From assembly GCA_045654885.1 (NCBI GenBank), contig JAZOOF010000032.1:1-32063 (forward strand): a stretch of 32,063 bases of DNA, written 5' to 3'. The position numbers and the translations under genes were made by a program. The notes beneath the pieces are model-generated. The model was not told the origin of the DNA. It made no database searches and saw only the letters and a program-made list of their open reading frames with translations. This DNA is from HGM04593 sp045654885. GTDB lineage: Bacteria; Bacteroidota; Bacteroidia; Bacteroidales; Bacteroidaceae. Shown here one piece after another: positions 1-6,915 of the stretch. Position 1 is the first letter of the stretch. Every line of letters starts with the position of its first letter.

Positions 1-1
1 G

Positions 2-88
2 TCCTGTTTCCTCTGCTTGCCCGGCTGTTCGCTGTGATTTTGATGGTGCCGGTTTAAAAATATTACCATTGTACGCACTATAATGCAT
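2..88 (-). CDS. Possible truncated ORF running off the left edge
   Basis: An ATG on the minus strand at 88 opens about 29 codons that stay open to the window edge, giving a basic, polar start (MHYSAYNGNIFKPAPSKS...). A second ATG at 69 opens another frame that is also open to the edge, so the frame is not settled. A Bacteroidetes-type -7 box lies 26 bp upstream, which is the main reason to believe a gene begins here. I do not recognise the family. Only the first few dozen residues are visible, so this is a weak call. Confidence 0.25.
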   Translation of the reverse strand, partial: MHYSAYNGNIFKPAPSKSQRTAGQAEETG

Positions 89-113
89 AGGGTACGTCAA
101 TGAATCTTCTTCG

Positions 114-121
114 CAAAGGTA
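114..121 (-). promoter_or_regulatory. Candidate -7 box for the left-edge gene
   Basis: Minus-strand TACCTTTG matches the Bacteroidetes TAnnTTTG element. No TTG is found 19-21 bp upstream. A small inverted repeat, CCGCC-AAG-GGCGG, sits just upstream at 128-140 and could be an operator or chance. Confidence 0.35.
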
Positions 122-269
122 ATTCCCCGCCAAGGGCGGAAAGTTACGTGTAAGCGAGCGAAAGCAATTTCAAAGAAGTTAAAATGGCTGTTAATTCAAT
201 ACATCAATAAGCTATATCCCAAACTTAAAGCAAACCGGATTATCCACACTTTTTTGCGACTGAGCGGTT

Positions 270-962
270 TTATATAAGCCCCTGAAAAAGTATTGCCGCA
301 CCAACGGTCATGGCGCCGGCAACGGCGACAGAGAGGCTACTCATAGCGCCCTCTACCTTTCCAAGTTCCATTGCTTTGGATGTTCCCATGACGTGTGATG
401 CCGTGCCAATGGCTATGCCTTTGGCTATGGGGTCCTTTATTCCCAGTATGCGGCACAGCACACCGCCGGCTATGTTGCCGAAGAGTCCTGTTATCATAAT
501 TGCCGAAACGGTGATGGCTACATATCCGTCAAGCTCCTGCGATAGTCCAATGCCAATGGCTGTGGTTATGGATTTTGGCAGCAGGGTGACATACTGGGTG
601 TGTCCGAGGCCGAACAGCAGCGCCATGGCAAAGATGGAGATACCGCTTGTGATGACACCCGATGCTATGCCAATGAGTATTGCCGGGAGGTTTTTCTTTA
701 ATACTGATACCTGCTCGTAGAGCGGGATGGCAAGTGCCACGGTTGCGGGTGTGAGCAGATAACTAAGGTATTTGGCTCCGTTGTTGTATTCGCTGTACTC
801 AATGCCTGTGACAAGCAGGGTGGCTATTGTCATTGTTATTGCCAGCAGCAGCGGGTTGAAAAGGAAAAAGTTTACCTTTTTCTTTATTATGGTGCCAAGG
901 ATGTATGTGCCAATGCTTATTCCCACTCCAAAGAAGAGCGAGTTGCCAAGTACCTCTTTCAT
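270..962 (-). CDS. lrgB: LrgB-family inner-membrane protein
   Basis: This is a 230-residue, very hydrophobic protein of the LrgB/CidB family (usual length about 230). It shows the family's glycine-rich membrane segments, including PKSITTAIGIGLSQELDG and the conserved GTASHVMGTSKAMELG near residues 185-200. LrgB partners the holin-like LrgA and is linked to control of murein hydrolase activity, autolysis and, in some bacteria and plastids, transport of small carboxylates such as glycolate or pyruvate. Its start overlaps the end of lrgA by four bases (ATGA), which indicates translational coupling. No substrate can be read from the sequence. The LytSR regulators often linked to this pair are not in the window. 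Confidence 0.93.
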   Translation of the reverse strand: MKEVLGNSLFFGVGISIGTYILGTIIKKKVNFFLFNPLLLAITMTIATLLVTGIEYSEYNNGAKYLSYLLTPATVALAIPLYEQVSVLKKNLPAILIGIASGVITSGISIFAMALLFGLGHTQYVTLLPKSITTAIGIGLSQELDGYVAITVSAIMITGLFGNIAGGVLCRILGIKDPIAKGIAIGTASHVMGTSKAMELGKVEGAMSSLSVAVAGAMTVGAAILFQGLI

Positions 963-1321
963 TGCTTCTTCTCCTTTCTCTTCAGGTTAATGATGAATTG
1001 TGTGGCATGTCCCGATGCAAGGATGACAAGCACGGTTGAGACGAGGGAGATGACAATGATTGCCGTGAGGAAGCCCTGCATTATGTCCCACGACTCGAGC
1101 AGTCCCACGGTGGCAGGGATGAACATCATTGGCATTATCTGTACCAGGAAATGGCCTGTTTCCTTGACTGCAGAGAGTTTTATGACCCCGGTGCACAGCG
1201 CTGTAAAAAGGATTGCCATGCCATATATGCTTGCCGGTATTGGTAGCGGTATGATGCGGTTGAGCAGCTCGCCAATGAGCGATATTGCCAGAATGATTTC
1301 AAATTGTATTATGTATTTCAT
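959..1321 (-). CDS. lrgA: LrgA/CidA-family holin-like protein
   Basis: This 120-residue protein has four predicted membrane helices and the LrgA/CidA signature, including the segment RIIPLPIPASIYGM at about 22-35 and PMMFIPATVGLLES at about 64-77. The C-terminal tail is short and basic (LKRKEKKQ). Family members oligomerise in the inner membrane like holins and act with LrgB. The gene is first in a two-gene operon with lrgB. No TAnnTTTG promoter was found between its start codon and the terminator of the preceding gene. That interval is almost filled by a 122-bp imperfect palindrome, so its transcription start is unclear. Confidence 0.92.
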   Translation of the reverse strand: MKYIIQFEIILAISLIGELLNRIIPLPIPASIYGMAILFTALCTGVIKLSAVKETGHFLVQIMPMMFIPATVGLLESWDIMQGFLTAIIVISLVSTVLVILASGHATQFIINLKRKEKKQ

Positions 1322-1347
1322 AGCTTGCTCCTGTGGTGTGTAAAAAA

Positions 1348-1469
1348 GAGGTTGACTAAAAAGGCTCTTTTGTCGTTACGCTTGTCTCCAAAATCCTCAT
1401 TTACTTCAAGTAAACTGCGGTATTTGGAGCCTTCGCAAGCCTAAAAATAGCTCTTTTTATTCGAACCTC
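1348..1469. repeat. 122-bp imperfect palindrome, MITE- or REP-like
   Basis: The ends are GAGGTT (1348-1353) and its complement AACCTC (1464-1469). Working inward, matching arm segments include ACTAAAAAGGCTCTTTT against an AATAAAAAGAGCTATTTTT counterpart, then CTCCAAAATCC against CTCCAAATACC. The centre is a perfect palindrome around one base, TTTACTT-C-AAGTAAA (1400-1414). The element begins 26 bp before lrgA and ends 6 bp from the terminator hairpin of the DUF4919 gene. Its size and symmetry suggest a non-autonomous mobile repeat or a structured leader. No coding content was seen. Confidence 0.6.
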
Positions 1470-1475
1470 AATAAT

Positions 1476-1512
1476 AAGAGGGTGACCCATTTTACTTTTG
1501 GGTCACCCTCTT
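1476..1512 (-). terminator. Rho-independent terminator of the fabD-amylase-DUF4919 unit
   Basis: A perfect 14-bp stem (AAGAGGGTGACCCA, 1476-1489, with its complement at 1499-1512) encloses a 9-base loop. It lies 12 bp beyond the DUF4919 stop codon and is followed on the minus strand by TTATTATT. Confidence 0.85.
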
Positions 1513-1524
1513 TGAGGGTTTATG

Positions 1525-2181
1525 TCATTCTCTTGCTGCCTGTTGAAGGAAGAGGCTGAGGTCAAAGTATACGCGTTGCTGCGGGAACTTGTCCGATGGC
1601 TTCACGCTGACGATGTTGCACAGCGTCTCGGTGTCGAGCGTTTGTGTGATTACATCCTCAATCTGCAGTTTGCCATAGATGATGTAGTCCTGGTCATCGG
1701 GGGTGATGATGCGGAACGCAGTGTCGCTGCTCTTGCCGTCGCCGTAATGGCAAATCATGTCAATGATATTCTGGTATTTCTTAAGGTATGCCAGGCACTC
1801 CTCGTCGCTCTTGCCAAGTTCTTTCGATGCGATGTAGATGCTGAACAGTGCGTTAAGGCTCACGGGGTTGTAATCGAGAATATTTTTTGCAACATTGTAC
1901 ACCTCGACATTCTTTTTTTCGTCGTGAAGTTTCTTGAGCAGTTTCTCGTTTTCGTCCTTGCCGGGGTTATACTGTGGAAGAAAGGCCTGGCCGTAGTATA
2001 CAAGGGCAATGTCGTCGACATGCAGCATGGGGTCATTGCTGTTGTAGAGGTCGGTTATCTCGTTGAAATACTCACGCTCGTGCTTCACAATATATCCAAT
2101 TACAGTGTCATTGATTTCAAGCTGTCCGAAGGCGGCTGTGCAACCAAAGAAAAATATAATTGACAAGAGAAACTTCTTCAT
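1525..2181 (-). CDS. DUF4919 secreted protein
   Basis: This 218-residue protein begins with a signal peptide (MKKFLLSIIFFFGCTAAFGQ, likely cleaved after AFG), so it is exported to the periplasm. The rest matches what I recall of the Bacteroidetes family DUF4919: an early ALVYYGQAFLPQYNP block (about residues 59-73), a helical TPR-like middle, and a CHYGDGKSSDTAFRII block near residues 144-159. The function of the family is unknown. The gene starts 9 bp after the amylase stop codon and is followed by a strong terminator, so it is probably the last gene of a fabD-amylase-DUF4919 transcript. A cysteine occurs in the signal region, but the context is a poor lipobox. Confidence 0.78.
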   Translation of the reverse strand: MKKFLLSIIFFFGCTAAFGQLEINDTVIGYIVKHEREYFNEITDLYNSNDPMLHVDDIALVYYGQAFLPQYNPGKDENEKLLKKLHDEKKNVEVYNVAKNILDYNPVSLNALFSIYIASKELGKSDEECLAYLKKYQNIIDMICHYGDGKSSDTAFRIITPDDQDYIIYGKLQIEDVITQTLDTETLCNIVSVKPSDKFPQQRVYFDLSLFLQQAARE

Positions 2182-2190
2182 ATATAAATA

Positions 2191-3876
2191 TTAAATGTTG
2201 AACTTGATTATTACTCCGCTGTTGGCGGGTACTGTAACCGCCACCTTGTCGTGCGGGTTAAGGGGCAATTCCATCTTTTCGCCGGTCAATAGTTCAACAG
2301 CGTTGCAGCTTTTATTGTTGCAGGTTGTTCCAAAATAGGCGAAAGCCTCTTCGGGGATGGTTATGCCGCACTCCTTTGCACTGTCGCTGAAATTGGTGGC
2401 TATGAGCACCAACTCGTTCTCTGTACCGCGCAGATATGAGAATATGTGGTGGCTGTCATACTGTTCGCTCTGTGGGTTGGCATACTGCAAACCGTAGTAC
2501 TGTCCATTGCTGAGTGCGTCGTCGCTGTTGCACAGGTTGAGTAGGTGAGAGTAGAATGCCTGCAGTGCCTTCTCGTCGTTTGTGAGTTCGGCGCCCTTGT
2601 AGTCACCGTCTCCTCTCCAGCGGCGCAGTGTGTCCACGCTCCAGTAGTCGAAAATTGTGGTGCGGCCGTCAACACCGCTGTAGCCCTCCTTGTCCATGCC
2701 GCGCTCGCCAAGCTCCTGGCCTGCATAGAGCATGAACGGCTCGGTGCCTGTGGTTGCCGAGACAATGAGCGCTGCAAGTGCGCGCTCTGCCTTTGCGGCA
2801 AAGAAGTCCGATGCTATGCGCTGCTCGTCATGGTTCTCAAGGAATGTGAGCATGTTTTCGCGGATGTCGGCTGTGCTCTGCAGCGGGTAGCTGATGTCGT
2901 TTGCCGATGCCTGTCCGTTCATCACTGCACGCAGGGTGTCGTAGAGTCCCACCTTGTCGTACAGGTAGTCGAAGTGTCCCTCCTTGATGAATGAACGGTA
3001 AATGTGCGGCTGGTATATTTCGCCAATGAAAAGTATGCCGGGGAACTCCTCCTTTATCTTTGGTACAGCCCAACCCCAGAATTCAACGGGTGTCATCTCC
3101 ACCATGTCGCAACGGAATCCGTCAATGCCTTGTGCGGCCCAGTATCTTAATATCTTGAGCATCTTGACCCATGTGTTGGGTACGGGTGAGAACTGGCGGT
3201 TGCCTGTGCGGTAGTCGATGCCGTAGTTAAGTTTCACGGTGTCGTACCAGTCGTTGCGGCCTGGCGCACCAAAACAGTCGTTGCCTGTTGCGCGTAAGGG
3301 GCTCTCGCTGTACTCCTCATCGGCGCAGTCCTTTGCGTCGATGTTGCAACCATAAGAGTGGTCGCCCAAGTAGTAGAAATTGTTGTGTCCCACGAAGAAC
3401 GCGCTCTTGTCGTCATGCTCGCCGAATGCGTATGTTCCATCAGGGGTGTTGTCACTGCAATAGTGACGTGCCACGTGGTTGGGGATGAAGTCCATAATCA
3501 CCTTCATGCCGGCCTTGTGCGTGCGGTCGATGAGTGCCTTGAACTCCTCGCGGCGCTTCTCAACGTCAACGGCAAGATCGGGGTCGTTGTCATAATAGTC
3601 CTTGATTGCATATGGTGAGCCGGCTTCGCCCTTGACAATGGCGGGGTGGTCGGCGGGTATGCCGTGTTTGGTGTAGTCGGTGCGGGTGGTGTGCTCAATT
3701 ACACCTGTGTACCACACATGGGTTGCGCCCAAGGCGCGTATTGCTTTAAGGGCTGTAGGTGTAATGTCGTTGAACTTTCCGCAACCATTCTGTTCAATGG
3801 TTCCGCCTGTTACACATTCTGCGTTGCCGTTTCCAAAGAGACGTGGCAACATCTGGTATATGATTATTTTTGACAT
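2191..3876 (-). CDS. GH13 alpha-amylase family enzyme, cytoplasmic
   Basis: This 561-residue protein has all four GH13 signatures: region I DFIPNH (129-134), region II GFRCD with nucleophile Asp257, region III GEIYQ with acid/base Glu286, and region IV FLENHD with Asp350. The barrel begins at once (MSKIIIYQMLPRLFG) and there is no signal peptide, so it should hydrolyse or rearrange alpha-glucans or maltodextrins in the cytoplasm. The C-terminal 90 or so residues form the usual beta-sandwich. It lies 15 bp after fabD and 9 bp before the DUF4919 gene on the same strand. No transporter or other polysaccharide-utilisation gene is next to it. Specificity (amylase, neopullulanase or transferase) cannot be settled from motifs. 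Confidence 0.93.
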   Translation of the reverse strand: MSKIIIYQMLPRLFGNGNAECVTGGTIEQNGCGKFNDITPTALKAIRALGATHVWYTGVIEHTTRTDYTKHGIPADHPAIVKGEAGSPYAIKDYYDNDPDLAVDVEKRREEFKALIDRTHKAGMKVIMDFIPNHVARHYCSDNTPDGTYAFGEHDDKSAFFVGHNNFYYLGDHSYGCNIDAKDCADEEYSESPLRATGNDCFGAPGRNDWYDTVKLNYGIDYRTGNRQFSPVPNTWVKMLKILRYWAAQGIDGFRCDMVEMTPVEFWGWAVPKIKEEFPGILFIGEIYQPHIYRSFIKEGHFDYLYDKVGLYDTLRAVMNGQASANDISYPLQSTADIRENMLTFLENHDEQRIASDFFAAKAERALAALIVSATTGTEPFMLYAGQELGERGMDKEGYSGVDGRTTIFDYWSVDTLRRWRGDGDYKGAELTNDEKALQAFYSHLLNLCNSDDALSNGQYYGLQYANPQSEQYDSHHIFSYLRGTENELVLIATNFSDSAKECGITIPEEAFAYFGTTCNNKSCNAVELLTGEKMELPLNPHDKVAVTVPANSGVIIKFNI

Positions 3877-3891
3877 TGTTTATCTGTTGTG

Positions 3892-4767
3892 TTAAATGTT
3901 TGTAGCTGCTTTAATCTTCTTAATCAATCCTTGCTGTACATTGCCCGGGCCGCACTCGATGAACTCCGTGGCACCGTCGGCAATCATCTGCTTTATTGTC
4001 TTTGTCCAGCGCACCGGTGCAGTGAGCTGTGCAATGAGGTTTGCCTTGATTTCCTGTGGCGATGTGTAGGGCTTGCCGTCGACGTTCTGGTAAACAGGGC
4101 AACGTGGCGCCGAGAACTCGGTGGCATTGATGGCCGCCTCCAGTTCCTCCTTTGCCGGTTGCATGAAAGGGGAGTGGAATGCTCCGCTCACGCTCAATGG
4201 CATTGCGCGTTTTGCACCGGCCTCCTTCAGTTTCTCGCAAGCCTTGTTCACACCCTCTACGCTGCCCGAAATGACTACCTGTCCGGGACAGTTGTAGTTT
4301 GCTGCCAGCACGGTGTCGCCTGCATTGCTTGTCTCGTTACAGATGTTCTCAACTGTTTCGTCATCCAGGCCAAGTATGGCGGCCATTGTGGATTGCTGTG
4401 CCTCGCATGCCTTTTGCATGGCAAGTGCGCGTGCATATACAAGTTTGAGTCCGTCCTCAAAAGTCAATGCCCCGGCTGCAGTGAGTGCCGAGAACTCGCC
4501 GAGCGAGTGGCCTGCTACCATTGCCGGCTGAAAATCATCGCCTTGAGCGATGGCCGATACTACCGAGTGGATGAAAACTGCCGGCTGGGTAACCTTTGTC
4601 TGTCTCAAATCCTCGTCGCTGCCGTTGAACATTATGTCTGTTATGCGGAAGCCCAATATCTCGTTCGCTTTTTCAAAATACTCCTTTGCAATGGGGCTGG
4701 TCTCATAGAGCTCCTTTCCCATTCCGCTGAACTGGGCTCCTTGCCCTGTGAATACATATGCTTTCAT
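3892..4767 (-). CDS. fabD: Malonyl-CoA:ACP transacylase
   Basis: This is FabD of type II fatty-acid synthesis, which moves malonyl from CoA to acyl carrier protein in the cytoplasm. The 291-residue length is typical. Visible motifs are GQGAQ (8-12), GHSLG with catalytic Ser88, Arg113 in YARA, and catalytic His198 in SGAFHSP. A C-terminal ECGPGNVQQGLIKK block closes the fold. It appears to be first in a minus-strand unit with the amylase. A -7 box lies about 80 bp upstream of the start codon. Other fatty-acid genes are not nearby. Confidence 0.97.
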   Translation of the reverse strand: MKAYVFTGQGAQFSGMGKELYETSPIAKEYFEKANEILGFRITDIMFNGSDEDLRQTKVTQPAVFIHSVVSAIAQGDDFQPAMVAGHSLGEFSALTAAGALTFEDGLKLVYARALAMQKACEAQQSTMAAILGLDDETVENICNETSNAGDTVLAANYNCPGQVVISGSVEGVNKACEKLKEAGAKRAMPLSVSGAFHSPFMQPAKEELEAAINATEFSAPRCPVYQNVDGKPYTSPQEIKANLIAQLTAPVRWTKTIKQMIADGATEFIECGPGNVQQGLIKKIKAATNI

Positions 4768-4847
4768 AAGTCTGTACGGTTTTTGCCTTTTGGGGTCGAT
4801 TCCCTGCTAGGCAAACTTTTGTTTAACTTCTTTGCTGTATATCTATG

Positions 4848-4855
4848 CAAAGATA
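4848..4855 (-). promoter_or_regulatory. -7 box upstream of fabD
   Basis: Minus-strand TATCTTTG is a full TAnnTTTG match. No clear -33 TTG is seen at the right distance. It lies between the terminator of the FKBP gene and fabD, which fits a new transcription unit. Confidence 0.6.
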
Positions 4856-4917
4856 ATGCTTTTTTTCGGTAGTTGCCATTAATGTATTATATATAATGTA
4901 AAATATCGGCTTTTTAT

Positions 4918-4960
4918 AAGCAAATGCCCCCATCACTGCACGTGATGGGGGCATTTGCTT
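4918..4960 (-). terminator. Terminator hairpin after the FKBP gene
   Basis: A perfect 19-bp stem (AAGCAAATGCCCCCATCAC at 4918-4936, complement at 4942-4960) encloses a 5-base loop. It starts 14 bp beyond the stop codon. The minus-strand tail is TATAAAAAG and not a clean T run, so strict intrinsic termination is less certain than the hairpin itself. Confidence 0.75.
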
Positions 4961-4974
4961 ATGTTGTTTGTATG

Positions 4975-6000
4975 TTACTTGCCTGCTACCTCAAGGAGCT
5001 CAACCTCGAAGACGAGTGCCTGGTTGGGGCCGATGTCCTGGCCGGCACCTCTCTCGCCATACGCGAGGTCCGATGGAATCCAAAGTGTAATCTTTCCGCC
5101 CTTACCGACGAGCTTCATACCCTCGGTCCAACCCTTGATTACGCGGTTGAGAGGGAACTCTATCGGGTTGTCCTTCTCTGCCTGGTCGGGCTGGTAGTTC
5201 TTTATCATCTCCTGACGCTCGGCAGGCATGTCGGCCCAGCGGTTGCTGTCGAATACCTTGCCGTCCTTTGTGCGGCCTGTGTAGAGAACCTTTACAACAT
5301 CCTCGTCATTGATGGCCTTCACATTCTCGTCACCGGCATTCTCAATCTTGTAAAGGAGGCCGCTCTCGGTCTTCTGTACACCTTTCTGCTTCTCAATCTT
5401 TGCAAGCCACTCTTCAGACTCTTTTCTGTTCTTCTCGGGGATTACAACTGTGAAGTAGTTGCGTGTGTACTCCATGGCAAAATCCTGAGTGAGACGGCCT
5501 TTGCCGTTGTGGATTTCGTCAATGGCGGTAACGAGTGAACGCTTGTCGATGTCGAACTGAACGTTCATTGCGCTATAAGCGATGTCGGCACCAAGAATGG
5601 CCGAGACAATGTTCTTCTCCTTTTCGTCGGTGTATATGGTTGCTGTGCTGTCGCCCTGTGCTGCCATTATGCGGCCCTGGAGTTCGCTGCTCATGTATTT
5701 GTCACCGATTTCGCGGAAGTTCTCCTTGTTGAAAGACTCGCCCTCAACCTCAATTGTAGCCTTGGGGTCGAGTGCCTGCACCAATACGTCCATGACAGTA
5801 TTGTAGTCGACCTTGAACATTGGAACCATGTTCTTGTCGATGCTGTTGGCAATGTCCATACCTACGATATATGACAAGGTGTCAATCTTTGCCTTGTCGG
5901 ACAACAGGAGCTTCTTGAATCCTTTCTCTCCAACCTTGCAACCGCATGATACAACAGCTACTGCAAGGCATACTAATGCTGATAAAAATACTTTTTTCAT
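4975..6000 (-). CDS. FKBP-type peptidyl-prolyl isomerase lipoprotein
   Basis: This 341-residue protein has a lipoprotein-type signal ending AVVSC (Cys19, with a second Cys at 21). Two FKBP N-terminal dimerisation-like segments follow (about 36-110 and 126-205; both carry the GxDIA pattern), then a C-terminal FKBP catalytic domain at about 232-338. Active-site residues visible are Tyr240, Phe250-Asp251, Val-Ile-Lys-Gly-Trp (287-291), Tyr314 and Phe331. It should catalyse proline isomerisation and chaperone folding in the periplasm. An insertion of about 25 residues (252-276) separates the FDSN motif from PIEFPL, which are usually close together. It follows the BadF-type kinase gene by 15 bp and is closed by a strong hairpin. 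Confidence 0.93.
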   Translation of the reverse strand: MKKVFLSALVCLAVAVVSCGCKVGEKGFKKLLLSDKAKIDTLSYIVGMDIANSIDKNMVPMFKVDYNTVMDVLVQALDPKATIEVEGESFNKENFREIGDKYMSSELQGRIMAAQGDSTATIYTDEKEKNIVSAILGADIAYSAMNVQFDIDKRSLVTAIDEIHNGKGRLTQDFAMEYTRNYFTVVIPEKNRKESEEWLAKIEKQKGVQKTESGLLYKIENAGDENVKAINDEDVVKVLYTGRTKDGKVFDSNRWADMPAERQEMIKNYQPDQAEKDNPIEFPLNRVIKGWTEGMKLVGKGGKITLWIPSDLAYGERGAGQDIGPNQALVFEVELLEVAGK

Positions 6001-6015
6001 AATATTGTTTTAAGA

Positions 6016-6861
6016 TTATTTGTTTTGTTTATGATATTCAATCAATCCGTTCATGGGGCTGTCCACAATGTTGCCGATAGAGAGGCCCAGGCTTTCGGCT
6101 GTCTCCTTGATTTCTTCGCTGAAGTGGATACCGATGTTGCCTACTATGTGTATTGGCAACCATGAACGTCTGTATGTCATTGTGTTGCGCTTGAAAAACT
6201 GTTTGAAGCACTTCTTGAGCATGGCATTTATTTCGGGCACCTTCTTGTATTCGCTTAAGAATGGAGTGAAACTTGCAAGCCAACGGTTGGGAAGTGAACT
6301 GTTGTGGTAGGTCTTTTCGAGTATGGTCGCAACATTCAGGTCATACTGCTCAAAGAACTTGTCACAAATGTTCTTTGGCAACTGTTTCTTTATGCAGTCG
6401 CTTATGAGCTGGCGGCCAAGATGCGCTCCGCTGCCTTCATCGCCAAGTATATAACCCAGTGACGGGGTGTTGTCTATGATTTTTTCGCCGTCGAACAGAC
6501 ATGAGTTCGAGCCTGTGCCCAGGATGCATGCGATACCCTCTTCGTGTTTGCACAATGCACGTGCAGCAGCCAGCAGGTCGCTGTTAATCTCAATCTCCTT
6601 GGTGGTGAAGATGCTCTCAAGTGCGCGGCGCATACGGTTGTTGGCTGTCTCGTATGCACAGCCGGCTCCGTAGAAATATATCTTCTGCGGGTTGTGTGCC
6701 GTAATCTCTTCGGTGAGCTCGGTAGAGAGGATTTCAAAAATCTCTTCGCTCTCCTGATGGGTGGGGTTGAGTCCCTGAGTCCTCACTCTGGCAATGATGT
6801 CATCACCTTCGCACAATACCCAATCGGTCTTTGTTGAACCGCAATCTGCTATCAGTATCAT
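6016..6861 (-). CDS. BadF/BadG-type amino-sugar kinase (GlcNAc or MurNAc kinase-like)
   Basis: This 281-residue ASKHA-fold protein carries the phosphate-1 motif DCGSTKT (6-12), Asp96 in NSDLLAA as likely catalytic base, the phosphate-2 motif GTGSNS (115-120), and GDEGSG (140-145). This is the pattern of N-acetylglucosamine kinase and of bacterial MurK enzymes, which phosphorylate GlcNAc and/or MurNAc at O6 or O1. The permease gene directly upstream is AmpG-like. That pairing resembles the MurNAc uptake pair MurT-MurK of Tannerella forsythia, but the etherase MurQ is not in the window. A full promoter inside the 3' end of the permease gene gives it independent expression. The exact sugar cannot be decided from sequence. 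Confidence 0.88.
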   Translation of the reverse strand: MILIADCGSTKTDWVLCEGDDIIARVRTQGLNPTHQESEEIFEILSTELTEEITAHNPQKIYFYGAGCAYETANNRMRRALESIFTTKEIEINSDLLAAARALCKHEEGIACILGTGSNSCLFDGEKIIDNTPSLGYILGDEGSGAHLGRQLISDCIKKQLPKNICDKFFEQYDLNVATILEKTYHNSSLPNRWLASFTPFLSEYKKVPEINAMLKKCFKQFFKRNTMTYRRSWLPIHIVGNIGIHFSEEIKETAESLGLSIGNIVDSPMNGLIEYHKQNK

Positions 6862-6884
6862 TTTTTTCTTTTTGTTGTATTACG

Positions 6885-6915
6885 CAAAGATAATATCATT
6901 TTTGCCTTTTGCCAA
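6885..6915 (-). promoter_or_regulatory. Promoter of the BadF-type kinase gene
   Basis: Minus-strand -33 TTG (6913-6915), 20 bp spacer and -7 TATCTTTG (6885-6892) fit the Bacteroidetes consensus. Its upstream half lies inside the last codons of the permease gene, and the kinase start codon is 24 bp downstream of the -7 box. Confidence 0.75.

Noticed and set aside
1522..2163. Long plus-strand open frame of 213 codons
   Set aside because: It is the antisense shadow of the DUF4919 gene, which has a signal peptide, family motifs and a matching terminator.
3889..4872. Plus-strand open frame of 327 codons
   Set aside because: It lies antisense to fabD, is rich in Cys, and carries no family motif. 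FabD motifs on the other strand are decisive.
4924..5538. Plus-strand open frame of 204 codons beginning in a hairpin
   Set aside because: It is antisense to the FKBP gene and begins inside the terminator stem.
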